Positions 36,722 through 47,846 of a stretch of 64,000 nucleotides of DNA are shown here, one piece after another; the first letter of the stretch is position 1, and every line of letters begins with the position of its first letter. The notes beneath the pieces were generated by a model. It saw only the letters and a list, made by a program, of their open reading frames with translations, did not search any database and was not told the origin of the DNA. A program made the translations under genes and the position numbers. Source of the DNA: Eudorina sp. 2006-703-Eu-15 (Eukaryota > Chlorophyta > Chlorophyceae > Chlamydomonadales > Volvocaceae); the NCBI GenBank assembly GCA_003117195.1, contig BDSI01000009.1, positions 744,001 to 808,000 of the forward strand. Reading direction: 5' to 3'.

Positions 36722-38640
36722 CCCTGGGGCCAGACGTCAGCGATCCTCCGGCTGAACCAACGCAGAAGTTTTAGGATGACTACTTTCATGTCGCCTACAT
36801 ACGTGTTTCCCGTCATAGCCCTGTTGTGGTATCGAGACGCGGGTCGTCTCAGCCACCAGGTGTCGCCGTCTGCTTCATCGACAGCGGAAAGGGGACAGCC
36901 GTCTGATTCTCTCGCCTGGATCCTGGCGTGAACGTTCTTTGCTACGTTACTACGTTCTACGGCCTGTTTCACCCTGCGTCTTCCTTGCCTGTCGATGACT
37001 TCATTTTCTGGCTCCTCATCCATTCCGTACCACCGCCGCTCTCCTTACCGTTTCCGGTAACTGACCCTCATGGGCGAAGCAGTGTACGACGCCGGCTGCG
37101 CCGTCATGCCAGAAGCCTTATTGGAGATTCCGGTTTTTGATGGCGGATGCGATGACCCCTCGCGATGACTTGATCGGGTCAACAACCTTGCCCGTGCACT
37201 TGGCTGGAGCGCGTGGGACATATTGAGGGCGGCCCTTTGCCGCTTGGGCCCTCGTGGGCATGGAAGCCTGTGCCTGGAAGATGACCCTGGGTCGTAGGTT
37301 CCATTCCTGGGATGACTTAGATATTATATCTTAAGATAGCCATGGTATCTATCTGCTGGGTAATCTGAGCGGCGCGGACAGCTCTCGCTGGTGACGACGA
37401 CAGCTTTGCCAGCAAAGCCAGCTACGGTGATGATTCCTACTGCCCAAAGGCCGACTGCAGGGGCGGCGCCAGCAGCTTCGACATGGGCGATGGCTACACC
37501 CGCGGCTACCGTGATGGGTCTGTCAGCTTCACGCCCTTCAGCCGTGCTATGCCCGAGGACGATCCCCATGCTCCTGTTCTTCGGGAGCCTCGCTTCACTC
37601 TCTGTTGCCGGCCACTTGCCTATGTACGACCATGGTTCAAGCGCACCAGTGACGCAAGCCGGCAGCGGGCTGGGCAACCTTCACATCTCCCTTGACATCG
37701 TAAGCGCCTCCATGAGTGTGTTCGCCGTCGACCTCCCCGGTGGCAGCCTGGCTCTTGGCCTCGACTTCATGGAGCATATCGCTAGGACCCTTGGAGGTGG
37801 TGGCCATGACCAGCATCTGCTCTCCACATCTGCTACATCCCGCCGAAGTCTGGGCAACGCGGGGGAACTGTCCAGCCTTGTCATGGATGGCTCTATCGGT
37901 TCCCAAGATCACCAGTCGGACATTGCCTCTTTGGCGGCACTCTTGCGTCGCTGATCCCGTCTCAACCTGTCTCATATCACACTGACAACCTCACGCACGC
38001 GTAGTGAAGGTGCACGACATTCCGTACGAAGTCATGCATTTCGGCTGCGGGCTGCGCGCACGTGATCCACCTGTCCTGCGGCTGACGCTGTGACGTGTAG
38101 ATTGGCGAATGCGGGGTCGGTTCGGCCTCCGAACCTAGAGTTTGTGTTCGGCAATGCCTCGAGCTCTCGTTGCCTTGCGTCACGAGCTATGCGATGATCC
38201 TTTGGTACATCCGGTTTGGCCGCAAATGAATCAACTGCAGTTTGATGGTTTGGTCGCAAGGACGAAGGGATTGGGGCTGTCATTGCGAGTTGGTATCCAT
38301 TTCCGTCGTTAGGATGCGGGGTTGGCTGCAGCGGGGCTGCTTACACGGCTGCATGGCGGTCAGTTGCACGGGGCTGCTGGGCGGGCGGGGCCAGGTGCGT
38401 GCCGTGCGGGGTGGTACGGCGCAGGGAGAGGGGCGGGAGACGAAGGAGGCGTAACGGTTACAAGTTGCGGGCGCCACGGCGGGGTCGGCACGGAGGCCGC
38501 ACGCTATGGGACACACGCACACGAAACCCAACACTGGCCCGAAGGCGGCCCACGCCGTCGCACACACGCGCCCACGAGAACGTTGAGGGTGTAGCCGCCG
38601 AAACCCAGACGGTGGACGGCGGAATGGCGCGGTGGAGGCG
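36722..38640. other. Gap between two retroelement remnants
   Basis: Copia homology stops at 36721. A 187-codon + frame at 37391-37954 (SLALGLDFMEHIARTLGGGG) and two antisense frames overlap one another. None matches a family that I recognise. The frame at 37384-37690 (ASSFDMGDGYTRGYRDGS) is also open. The region may be part of an element, since it sits between two of them, but the sequence alone does not show this. Confidence 0.35.
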
Positions 38641-40019
38641 GAGGAGGGGGAGGTCAGGGACTGGGGCCGGGGCCGGGCGGGTGGGCGGGCGGATCGCGGA
38701 GGTGGGTGTGGACGAGCGCCAGCATGTCCTTGTGGGTGGAACGTCGGGCGAAGTAAACAGCCTGGGGGACGGCAGCGAGGAGCGTGATATACTGGGAGAG
38801 GAGGTGCGGGCGCGGATAGCCTTGGGCGACGAGGGCGCGGATGAGGTGGGCGATTTCGGCATAGAAGTTATCGGGGCAGGAGATGACACGCCGAAGGCGG
38901 TGGAACTGGCCCGTGAAGATGTTGCGCTTGCAGGCCTCGTTGACGTTGGAGTCGTGGGCGACGAAGCGGGATAGGCGGACGTCGGCAAAGGCCGGTTGCA
39001 CACGTTTGTCGTATAGTTGGGTGAGGTAGCGCCGACGGTCGGCAAGGGGGGTGTGGACAAGGAGGACGTCCAGGAAGGGGATGGAGCCGGCGGGGAGGTG
39101 GTCATGGCGTTGCGGGGTGACCGGGCGGGTAGATACCGTGGAGGTTGCCAACAATGGTGGCGCGGGAGAGGCAGGCGCCGACGTGGTGGTTGTGCAGGGA
39201 GAGGAGGTCGTCGAGATAGTGGAGGGAGTAAGGATAGCCTTTTCAGCGGGGGTGACGTTGGGTTGGTGACGTTGCAGCAAAAAGCAGTATTCATACCAGG
39301 CGAGGAAGAGGTTAGCAGTGAAGGGAGCGGCCGTGATGCCCATGGAGTCAGTGTGGGTCCGAAGGCGATGAAGGTGGAGACGAGAACGGAGTCAAGGACA
39401 AGCTGAAAGTCGGTGAGGGTAAAGACGCGGGTGACGGTGCGGTCCCGGATCCGACAGCGGGGGCCAGGGGAGGCAGCGTGGAAGGTGACGGTGTGGGTGG
39501 GTTTGTCGCGAGCACAGTGGACGGCGGGTCGGTGGTGGTGACGCGGATGTAGGGGGTGGCGGCGAGGCAAGCGGCGAGGAGGTCGCGTAGGGCGGTGCAT
39601 CGCAGGGCGTGTGGGAGGTTGGTGTAGAGGCGATCGAAGTCGAAGGCAAGGGGGGGCGGGCCACCGGCGGCGCCCCGGGCGACGTACTGCCGTGCATTGA
39701 AGGTGTCGACGAGGCGGGTGACGGCCCGGGATAAAAAGCACATCCAGGGCTGCGTGCTGGGCAGGCGTTCACGCCAGAGGGCATCGAAAGAGGGGACGGC
39801 GGCGCGCAAGACGGCGGCGACGAGGTCGCTGAGCGCGATGACGGGGCAGGCTTGGGAGCACGCAAGGTAGCGCATGGTCGGGGCGACTTGTGCATTTTGA
39901 GGGTGCCGGCGTAGTAGGCGGGTGGGCGGTTGACGTCCAGGGAGGGCTGCCAGGGCGCGAGGCGTGCGTTGTGGTCGCGGAAGTGTTCGTTCATCGCGGT
40001 GTAGGTGGTGGGCTGGCAG

Positions 40020-40390
40020 TACCGGGGGGGTTCGGCGGCGGCAGGGCGGTCGTCGTCGTCGGCGGCGGCGGCGGGGGCGGGGGTGCGGGGGTGCCGGGAG
40101 CGCCAGGAGGAGGGGGCGGGGCGGCGGCAGGGGGCGCGTAGGCGGCGCCGGGGGCGGGCGGTGCGGGAGCGACGGGGGGAGGGGGTGGAGGTAGAGGTGG
40201 GGGTGGGGGAGCGGGCGGCAGAGGGGCGGCGACGGCGGGGAGCGGAGGTGGTGCGGGAGCGACGGGGGGAGGGGGTGGAGGTGGGGACGGAGGAGCGGGC
40301 GGCAGAGGGGCGGCGACTGCGGAGAGCGGAGATGGCAGGGCGGCGTCGAGGGCGGGGGCAGGGGCGGGGTGGGGTGGGGGCGGTGTCTCA
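40020..40390 (-). repeat. Proline-coding GC-rich tandem repeat
   Basis: Imperfect units of roughly 100 bp (GGAGCGGGCGGCAGAGGGGC type) repeat three times or more. On the minus strand they code for Pro/Leu/Ser/Arg low complexity such as LPPSLPHHLRSPPSPPLCRP. They interrupt the reverse-transcriptase relic. Confidence 0.6.
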
Positions 40391-40498
40391 TCAGCCGTCC
40401 ACTATCTGAACATATCAGCTTCTACTTATTTCGTCGGAGTCAACGCTTCGCCGTCTTCGTCAATGTCTACGTCAGCGGTTATCGGTTTGTTGCACTTT

Positions 40499-40530
40499 TG
40501 CGGTTTCGCTGTCTTAATTGACAAAAAGGG
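40499..40530 (+). repeat. Dispersed short repeat A, copy 3 (inside retroelement relic)
   Basis: GCGGTTTCGCTGTCTTAATT followed by GACAAAAAGGGGGCG lies between two blocks of the RT relic. It differs from the intron copies mainly by one base (TTAATT for TTTATT). Confidence 0.55.
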
Positions 40531-41999
40531 GGCGAGGGTGGTGGGGTTGGGGGCGGCGGGGGAAGGGGCGCGGGTGGGATGTCGAAGGTGTGTGCAGGTC
40601 TCGCATACATTTCTCGGCGTACAGCTTGGCGCACACGAGCTGGATGGTAGCGGAGCTTTTGTCGGTGACGGTGATCATGAAGCCGCGGGCGGCGCGGCGG
40701 AGGGCGGCGAGGTCGGCGGCGGACAGCACGGGCCAGTCGAAGCGATACATGATGGCGCGGCCGATGGCGGCGACGAAGGCGTCGACCCACTCGGGGTAGG
40801 CGGCGCCGGACAGCCCGGAGCGCGTGGCCAGGCGGGTAGCGTAGGTGTGGGCGTGGACACGGACGTCAGCGGTGTCCCGGGCGGGGACGGGCTGGTGGGG
40901 TCGGTAGCGGGCGCCTTTGTCCCAGAAGGGCGCCAGTGCGGGTGGTAGGGCGGTGTATGGGACGGTGGACATGACGTGGGAGATGCCGGGGGGACATAGG
41001 GTGGGGAAGCGGTGGCAGGTACAGGGATGGTCGGGGTCGACGAGGCGGGCATACGCTGCGTGGGTGAGGTTGCGGGCGATGTGGGCGTAGTTGCAGAAGA
41101 GGCGGTGCAGCGGGACGCCGGCGGTCCAGTGGAGGGCGGGGCGGGGGGTGCCGAGGGGAAGGGCGGAGGCGACGGCGGGGTCTTGGAGGGCCGCGTGGAC
41201 GGCGGTGACGGGGAGGAGTTTGGCGCAGCGCGGTGGGCAACCAGAGCTTGGCGGAGAGGTCAGGGGGCCCGGCGCGGCGCGTGCGGGCGTCGATGGCAGT
41301 GGCGAGGGGGATGATAAGGGCGGCCAGGGACTCTGGCGTAGGCAGAAATGGGCGGCGGCGAAGTGGGTGGTGTCGACGTGGAGAAGGTGAAGGGTGCGGA
41401 GGTGGTACGATTGGAAGGTGGAGGTGGGAAGGGGGCCGTGGGCCTCCAGAGGTCTTGCAGGTGCAGGAGGCGGCGCCGGATGTCGCGACACGCATACCAA
41501 CGCTTGCGGTGCTCGCCGGCGGCACGCGGGAAGGCACCGGCGTCGAAGGGGACGTTGGGGAGTTCGGCAGCGACGGTGTGTGCTTCGAAGGCAACGTTGA
41601 GGCCGGGCTGGCTGGCAGGACGTAGGGAGGTAGGGTGCGCAGGCGCTGGACCCAAACCATTTCAACTTGAGCGGCAATAAGTCGAAAGCGACGGGAGTTG
41701 GCGGCCACACCCGTGATGTATTGAAGGGGAGGACGAACAGCCCGCGGAACCGTCCTTGGGGTGCGCTGTAAGTTTTGTTTATCGTACTTTCACGTTGACC
41801 CGATTTGGCATAAACTGAATGGCGCTTCGCATTCCAGCGCGTGCAACTTCGAGTATTGCGTGGCCTGTGTGTCATTGAAACGAGGGCCTCATCGATTTTA
41901 GCCAGTACCAGCTGGGACCCTGGCGGTGGATACGGTGTCTTCGCCACACATGCAAGCAGCAGTGCACACCAGCCAGTGCAGACCAGCCAGTGCAGCGAC

Positions 42000-42785
42000 C
42001 GACCCAAAGCGTCGGCATTGCCATAACGGAGCAAAGCCGCAAATTTGCTTATCGCATACCGCCGTCTCTGGTGCAATCCAGGCCGTTTCGCATTTCGCCC
42101 AATCCGCAAGACTGTAATGCGCGCGAGTGTGCAAGAGGGAACGCAGCGCCGCAGAAGAAATGAAAGAATCCGTGGATACATGAGGGAATCCGTGGCTTCC
42201 ACAACGGACGCAAATCATGACCGATCTCACGTGAATGCAACGAAGGCGCATGGAGCACATCGACAAGGTTTGACATCACAAGGATGCGGCCGCGGTCACA
42301 CCCGAATCCGCAGCACTGACACCCAGAGTTCTGACCGTGCACGCTGTCAGCAGGACGCCGCCTGATGGTAACCACGACGCCGCCTGATGGTAACCCACCC
42401 ACGAAGTAATCACAGGTCCCGCACGTGAAGTGCTGGGCAGGGACGGCTACCGGCGTGGACGTGCCCCGCTTGATATGAATTCCTTGGACCGATTGGGGCC
42501 CACCCGCGCAGGTGACCCAGCAGCCGACCTCCCCTCTCGCAAAACCACCGGACCCTGACGCTGCCGTCACGAGGGTGCAGCCCACCCTCGCGGCACAGCA
42601 CTGCAGGGCCGACTGGAACAAGTCCCGTGCAAACCAGTGCAACGGACGGCGCACGATTTAAAAAAATGCCCTCTCTTCGGTTACCGCGAATCTCTTCGGT
42701 TGTCGCGAATCCTGCTATGCTGCGCTAGCTTGAATGCACTCCTTGGTGAACCACGGCGCAGGAGTCCATGCCAGTTGTCGGCCAG
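42000..42785. other. Gene-poor stretch beside the retroelement relic
   Basis: A 201-codon minus-strand frame at 42049-42654 is cysteine-rich and matches nothing I know. Short direct repeats of the CACGACGCCGCCTGATGGTA type occur near 42360-42395 and of TCTTCGGTT near 42675-42705. No gene can be supported. Confidence 0.35.
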
Positions 42786-43152
42786 TCACCCACGGGGCAG
42801 CGCCTCATGACGCCTCGAGCCTCCTCGCCGCTGCACCTCGCCAAACTGCAGCTTGCGCCGTTGGCCGCTGGTGGGCTTGCTGGAGGGAGCGTCCGGTGCG
42901 TCCAAGCGTCCGTCCCACCATGCACCGCCCTCCACAACGCAACTTACGCGCAGATCGAAGTGCTGCAGCAGTTGTCGGCAGCACACGCACGGCACGCTGC
43001 AACCGAGGCTGCCGTCTTGCAGGCGGCGCCAGATGCAGATGGTGGTGCCCGCCTTCCGCCGGATCCACTGTGCGACCTGGTGGGGCCGCTGGCCGTGCTT
43101 GCGCGCCTCTACCACCCAGATATTGATCAGCCTACGTTCTGTGGACGCAACA
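42786..43152 (-). pseudogene. Deaminase-like terminal exon (PCxxC), gene incomplete
   Basis: After an acceptor (TCCACAG) the minus strand is open for 121 codons. It begins RRLINIWVVEARKHGQRPH, continues IRRKAGTTICIWRRLQDGS, then CSVPCVCCRQLLQHFDLRV and KPTSGQRR. The PCxxC followed by a short helix resembles the second zinc motif of the cytidine-deaminase fold. The split codon at the exon start can supply the Glu of an HxE motif (G before the intron plus AA). I could not find an upstream exon ending in His-x-G. The gene may thus be broken, or the exon may lie where I cannot recognise it. The deaminase assignment is inference from motif layout only. Confidence 0.4.
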
Positions 43153-43844
43153 CATTTGTAACAGCAATAAACGACCGTCGAGGGCAGCAAAGTTGTGGTA
43201 ACCGTATGGCTAGGAAGTCAACCGTTTGGGATGCGCGCGCTCATGGCAACTGCCGCAACAGGCCCGATCAGCAGTAGTTTCACGGCATTCAACGTAAGGT
43301 TATTCAATACAGACATCAGTGATATCAAATTCCTGACGTGCGTGCTGAGCGGCTGCCTTGCCAACGTGACTTCCCGGGAAGTCGAGGAAAGCGTACCGGC
43401 GCAGGCTCGGTGATCGCTTAGCGACTGAAGGATGTCATAGTCACCGCTCGTGTTTTGCCTCTTTTTTCCCTTTAACGCACTCGTTGCAAGCCGTAACCAT
43501 CGTCGCGCGAGTTTCAGCGAGCATGTTGATGAACGAGGCGTGGACGACCTTAGACTCAAGGTTACGCCAGTAGTGAGTGGCCATGCGTATTGCTGTTGTT
43601 GGGTCTAGGGTGCGAAGAATAAGCAGCGCTACAAGTAGGCGCGGATGAAGCTAGTGGGTACCTGATGATGGTTATTAGAGCGAGAAAACAATTACCTCGT
43701 AACGTATGCTTGCCTTTCGAAAATGATCGACCATAGCCGTACATCCTCCTGTCTTGCTGTCTCAGCATCGACTTCATGGCACTTGCGTAACCTCCCACAA
43801 GAAAGGATTGCTTGAAATCATCACATTTACTTCAATCGCTGTTC

Positions 43845-45334
43845 ATGGCCCTTTTAATTGGGAACCTTCGCCTACTGCTACGCGAGGGAAATGCCTGCCT
43901 AGCGTATGCGCAGCTCGGCCGTAGTGGCACTTTAGAAGTCCTCAGCACGAGCGGCGGCTGCCGCATGCTTGCCACCGTGGAAGGTTTTCCATCGCGCCCG
44001 ACGGAAGGGTCGCAGCTGCAGGTACGCTGAGCACTAGTTGGAAGGGATGAGCGCACGTGCAAAGATGGACACTGTACTCATATCGGCGTGAATCGAGAAA
44101 GGTATTCTCGACAGTCTCAAAAAAGCTGCCGCAACAGACTTTCCAGCGCCGTACAGACTCTCATGTCATGCCATATCGCACTGGTGTTTCTCTTGCTCAT
44201 GTATGACTCGGTGTGGTGAGGCGGCACTCGGCACGGTATGTACGTGCGCACTGGGATGCAGTTCAACTGCATAGCGGACTGCTCCCGTCCTCACCCCTGG
44301 GTGGTTCGCCGCCGAACTCTGATGTTCACTCCACGTGCGACAATGTGCCATACCCGTTCGGTGGCTTCCTCTCGACCCATTGCCCCTGCTCCTACCCCTG
44401 CCCTTCCTCCCTACCTCCACGACCGCCAATCTGTGCAGCCAACCTCCCAGCCGGCATCGGTGCTGCAGGCCAGCGGGCAACAGCACCCGGGTGGCGCAGT
44501 CGGCGGACGTCGGGTGCGCAGAGGCGCGCACGAGGTGGACGATCTGGATGAGCCGCCGCTGCCGCCGCTGCGCTTCGTCAGCCGCGAGAAGCTCACGGTA
44601 CGGCAGCCGGTGGCCCGCCGCATCCCCATCTGCTTTCCAAACATCACACTCCAGATGCTCAAGCTGCGGGACAAGCAGCTGGCGCAGCTGCGGGAGACGG
44701 GCTGGCTGCGGGAGGTGGCGTTCAAGACGACACCTGACGTCACAAAGGCAAGGGAGTGGTGGCAGCCCTGGGCCTGCGCCCGATGTGGGATCGTTGTCGA
44801 TCACAGGTCACATGCACGTCCCGTAAGGCATTGAAACCCAGGCGCGCCAAGTGCGGCCGTAGCGCAAGATTTCGCCGGAGACGGAGCGGTCATCCATCCT
44901 CTGTGGAACCCTAGGGTGGTACCCGTACCGTGCGGTGACACCTGTACCTGTACGCCCTCGAATGCCCGCGATACCGTATCCTGGAATGCCCGCAGCTCGA
45001 GATCGCGGCTTTCCTGGAGTCCGTGTACGGCATGTCCGTCGAGCGCGTGCACACGATCAACTACATGGGCAGGGTGCGGCAGGACGCGCCGCCGGGCAGG
45101 AGCAAGCGGCACCTGTACCGGGAAGATGACTGGAAGAAGGCGTACGTGGTGTTCAGGCCGCCGGCAGGCATGGGCCACCTGCTGGAGGAGGAGCAGCAGC
45201 AACAGCAGCCGGTGGAGGGAGGGGAAGGGGAGGGGTTGGAGGAGCGGCCGGTGATTGAGCAGGTGCGCGAGGCGGCACGCGCACCACGGCCGGCGCCGAG
45301 GCCACTGCCCTGGAGGCGCGGGACCCGTACGTGA
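43845..45334 (+). CDS. MRPL23: Mitochondrial large-subunit ribosomal protein uL23 (nuclear gene)
   Basis: Binds 23S-type rRNA at the peptide exit tunnel of the mitochondrial ribosome. Exons 43845-44021, 44469-44747 and 44996-45334 (TGA) all join in phase 0 and give 264 residues. Residues 1-45 (MALLIGNLRLLLREG start) are Arg/Leu/Ala-rich like a mitochondrial presequence. The family part is FPNITLQMLKLRD, TTPDVTK, LEIAAFLESVYGMSVERV and DDWKKAYVVF. A Gln/Glu/Pro-rich tail follows and ends WRRGTRT. Green algae usually keep plastid rpl23 in the chloroplast genome, which together with the presequence points to mitochondria. The second intron appears to start with GC (AAG/GCAAGG). A longer single-exon start at 44238 is open but gives a poorer N-terminus. 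Confidence 0.8.
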
Positions 45335-46095
45335 GCCAGGCAGGCATGTATGCGTCGTGAGTGTTGGCGCGGCCAGCATCGACCCCGGGCGACACATTGT
45401 TGCAGCATGCCAGGCTGCTAGAGGGGCCTAGCTGGCCAGGCGGGTCCGTGCGGTGGACTGGTGGACAGCTCGCGGTGTGGACTGCGGCGACGGCAGGGCG
45501 GAAGGTCTGTCGACAGCAGGGGCGATGATGAGGATGTTGGGGCGGGCTTGGTGTTCGGGATGAGAAGGGAGGGAACCATCCGACCGATGTGCGTGCGACT
45601 ACATCAGTCGGCTGCTGGGGCCGCACGACCTGGATGGCTGTTGAAGGCGCAGGACTGACGAGGCCGGGCAGTGGGAGATGGGTAGGGTCGAATCGCGGTG
45701 GGTCCACGGCACGGATCGGTTCTCCGTTTATGGCCGAAGAGGCGGTTGGCGGCGGCCGCTGGTCGGTGGACACTCGTTGTACATCGTGCTTTGCGCACGG
45801 CTGCATAGCAAATGCTGATGTGGAGGGCCGGGTTCACCCCTCGCAGACGATCTGCAGTGGAGAGTGTCAGAGCTGTGGTGTATAAACCGACTCAGCGGTG
45901 CCGTACCCAACACGCGTCCCATTCCAAACCATGGGCATTGCCGCTACGGGTATCCAGTCATCGTGTCGACGCCAATGGAGTACGTAAATCCGCAACACGC
46001 TGTCCACCAACTGCTGAAGGGTCGGGTGCGACTTCTTGCGCAACACTACACCGGAGGGCGTGCTGCCGGTCACTTCCCTGCGGCATATGTCACGG

Positions 46096-46100
46096 TGTAA
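46096..46100 (+). terminator. Putative TGTAA poly(A) signal of the uL23 gene
   Basis: TGTAA stands about 760 nt after the uL23 stop, the first such word on this strand. The implied 3'UTR length is ordinary for volvocine algae. The stretch 45335-46095 holds no other gene that I can support. Confidence 0.5.
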
Positions 46101-47646
46101 TCCGACGAACTCAGGTTGAAGGAAACCGATGGGGGGTAAATGTTGTGACAGGTGTCGGGTTTTGGGCAGGGATGACAGCTGTCATGTGGGGCAGTGGTAG
46201 GGTGGTGGACTCGACAGCTTTTCTATTCTTCCCGTGGTTCCTTGCTGGGAGGGCAGCACCGCGGAGTGCTTACCACGGTGCAAGTTTGTGGCGTGGTTGT
46301 CCCTTTGCTCGCAGTTTGTGTTGGGGTGGCTCGCTCTGTCACCGATAATTCCGGGAAAACGTGAATTGGCTATGGTTTGCGGTTGCGGTTGGCAGGCTTG
46401 AGTTGAAACTGTTCAGAGGCAACGGTTCTGGAATTTGGCAGACGTGACAGCTGTTTGATTCCCTGTCCAATTCCCAACACCTGACCCTTGCCTCTGAACA
46501 GTTTGTTGATTGCTATAAAGAGTGGACAACGATTACATACGCCATGTACAAAAACCTGCACAGCGTGCAACCCCGCGAACAGCAAATCGCATAAAGCGAT
46601 GCGTACTGCCGAATCGGCAATACGCATCGCTGAACACCCAAACGACACGCGTTAACGCACCCACTCCCAGTCCGCAGGACGCTCAATTCCTCGCTGCGAC
46701 CACACATGTGGCGACTCGCGCACGTTGATATGAAAACACACGCTTCGGGCGCCGGCCAGCGCCCCTAGCACCGCAACCTGCACCCTCGCACCGCAACTAA
46801 AGCGGCAACAGTCTTGCCACCAAAGTTCGCGACGTCAAGCTCCTTAGGCCAACCTCGCCGTCCAACACACATAGCGCGTTGCCCTGCAACCAATGCCCAA
46901 AGGAGTTATTATACCGTTTACACAGAATAACCATCATCAGTCGTCGGCAGGCAAGGCAGCGTACCTCATCAATCCCCACACAGCCGAACGATGAGACGAG
47001 GGGTCGGAGCCCGTACCCAACATGCACGACGACTTCGTTTCCTGGTGACAAATGGCGTGTGGTGAGCAACACACCGCTGCAAGCCACCACGACCGGTAAG
47101 AAGTCACGACGGCTCAATGCATCACGCCTTGCAACTAAGAATCGAAAACCACTGGATCGTGTGTCACTGAATCGCAAAGGCCCCGACGCCGGGCCCGAGA
47201 GTACAACATGCTGCTCAAGTAAGGAGAATGGAGCAAGTACGGGGACCACTAACACCCCCTCGCCATTCGCATATAAATCCCACACATATAACGTGTATCG
47301 CCACCAGCCAACCAGTGCACCGCTGACCGATAGTCCGTTACCATCGTTACAACCGTCTAGCCTCAAGCGGTACCTGCTCATCAGCAGCGCCGCTGCAATC
47401 AACGTTACCCGCAATCCGCACCCCGCGTCGAGGCATCTTCGCACCCCCACGCGCTGGCCGCCCCCCAATCCACACCCCTGCCGGCGGCCCCACAGTGCAC
47501 CACGACAGGGCCCCTGCTCGCGCCCGGAGAACATTTGGTGGCGTGAGAGTGTGCCGCGTACAAGTTTGCAGGTTCCACAACAACGAGCCAGCAGTTGCGG
47601 GAAGGCGTGCGGGAAGGTCGCCCAGGGACACTCCGCGTCGGTCCCA
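46101..47646. other. Region between two convergent gene ends
   Basis: The uL23 (+) and cysteine-rich membrane protein (-) transcripts end toward each other here. A minus-strand frame of 296 codons (46797-47687) and a plus-strand frame that begins at 46879 overlap antisense. Neither resembles a family. A GC-poor inverted word pair (AATCGCATAAAGCGATGCGT region, 46583-46630) contains the repeated CCGAATCGGCAATACGCATC type. Nothing else is evident. Confidence 0.35.
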
Positions 47647-47651
47647 TTACA
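47647..47651 (-). terminator. Putative TGTAA poly(A) signal of the membrane-protein gene
   Basis: TTACA on the + strand reads TGTAA on the minus strand, about 200 nt beyond the stop codon at 47847-47849. This is the expected place and word for volvocine 3' ends. Confidence 0.55.
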
Positions 47652-47846
47652 TGACGGGTCCCCACCGCCATCCGCAGCAGACACCAACCCTCCGCAATGC
47701 AGGGGATACGATGCGCTTCCTGCAGCACTTGGACGTCATGGGAACGTGCATTGCAAGGCAGGCCTGCGGAATGTGTGCTGCGACACTCTACCTCTGCATA
47801 CCCTGCGAACATTGACACGGGCGGGGGACGACGGGGGACAAACGGA

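Larger units (their letters stand above)
38650..41710 (-). pseudogene. Frameshifted reverse-transcriptase retroelement (Penelope-like or related)
   Basis: Reading the minus strand from 41.7 to 38.65 kb gives pieces of one RT protein in shifting frames. First come LLHLQDLWRPTAP and CTCHRFPTLCPPGISHV. Next are FMITVTDKSSATIQLV and YYAGTLKMHKSP. Then RYLACSQACPV, motif A FDFDRLYTNLPH (about 39640), motif B MGITAAPFTANLFL (about 39340) and motif C YLDDLLSLHN (about 39210, in another frame). The end is AEIAHLIRALVAQGYPR. Order and motifs fit a non-LTR RT of the Penelope-like or a related algal family. Several frameshifts and a proline-rich expansion at 40.0-40.4 kb show it is inactive. No GIY-YIG endonuclease or terminal repeat is recognisable. 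Confidence 0.7.

Noticed and set aside
37391..37954. 187-codon plus frame as a retroelement protein
   Set aside because: It lies between two elements but shows no protease, integrase or RT motif; antisense frames are equally open, so it is left unassigned.
40514..42202. 562-codon minus frame as an intact gene
   Set aside because: Only parts resemble the RT-associated protein and the rest is frame-shifted Pro/Arg-rich translation; it belongs to the decayed element.
43440..43582. 47-codon minus ORF MATHYWRNLESKVV... upstream of the deaminase-like exon
   Set aside because: It has no zinc-binding HxE motif, stops before any usable donor, and is of a length expected by chance here.
44238..44834. 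Single-exon start for uL23 at 44238
   Set aside because: A presequence exon at 43845-44021 joins in phase to 44469 and gives a better mitochondrial N-terminus; the long frame would translate intron.
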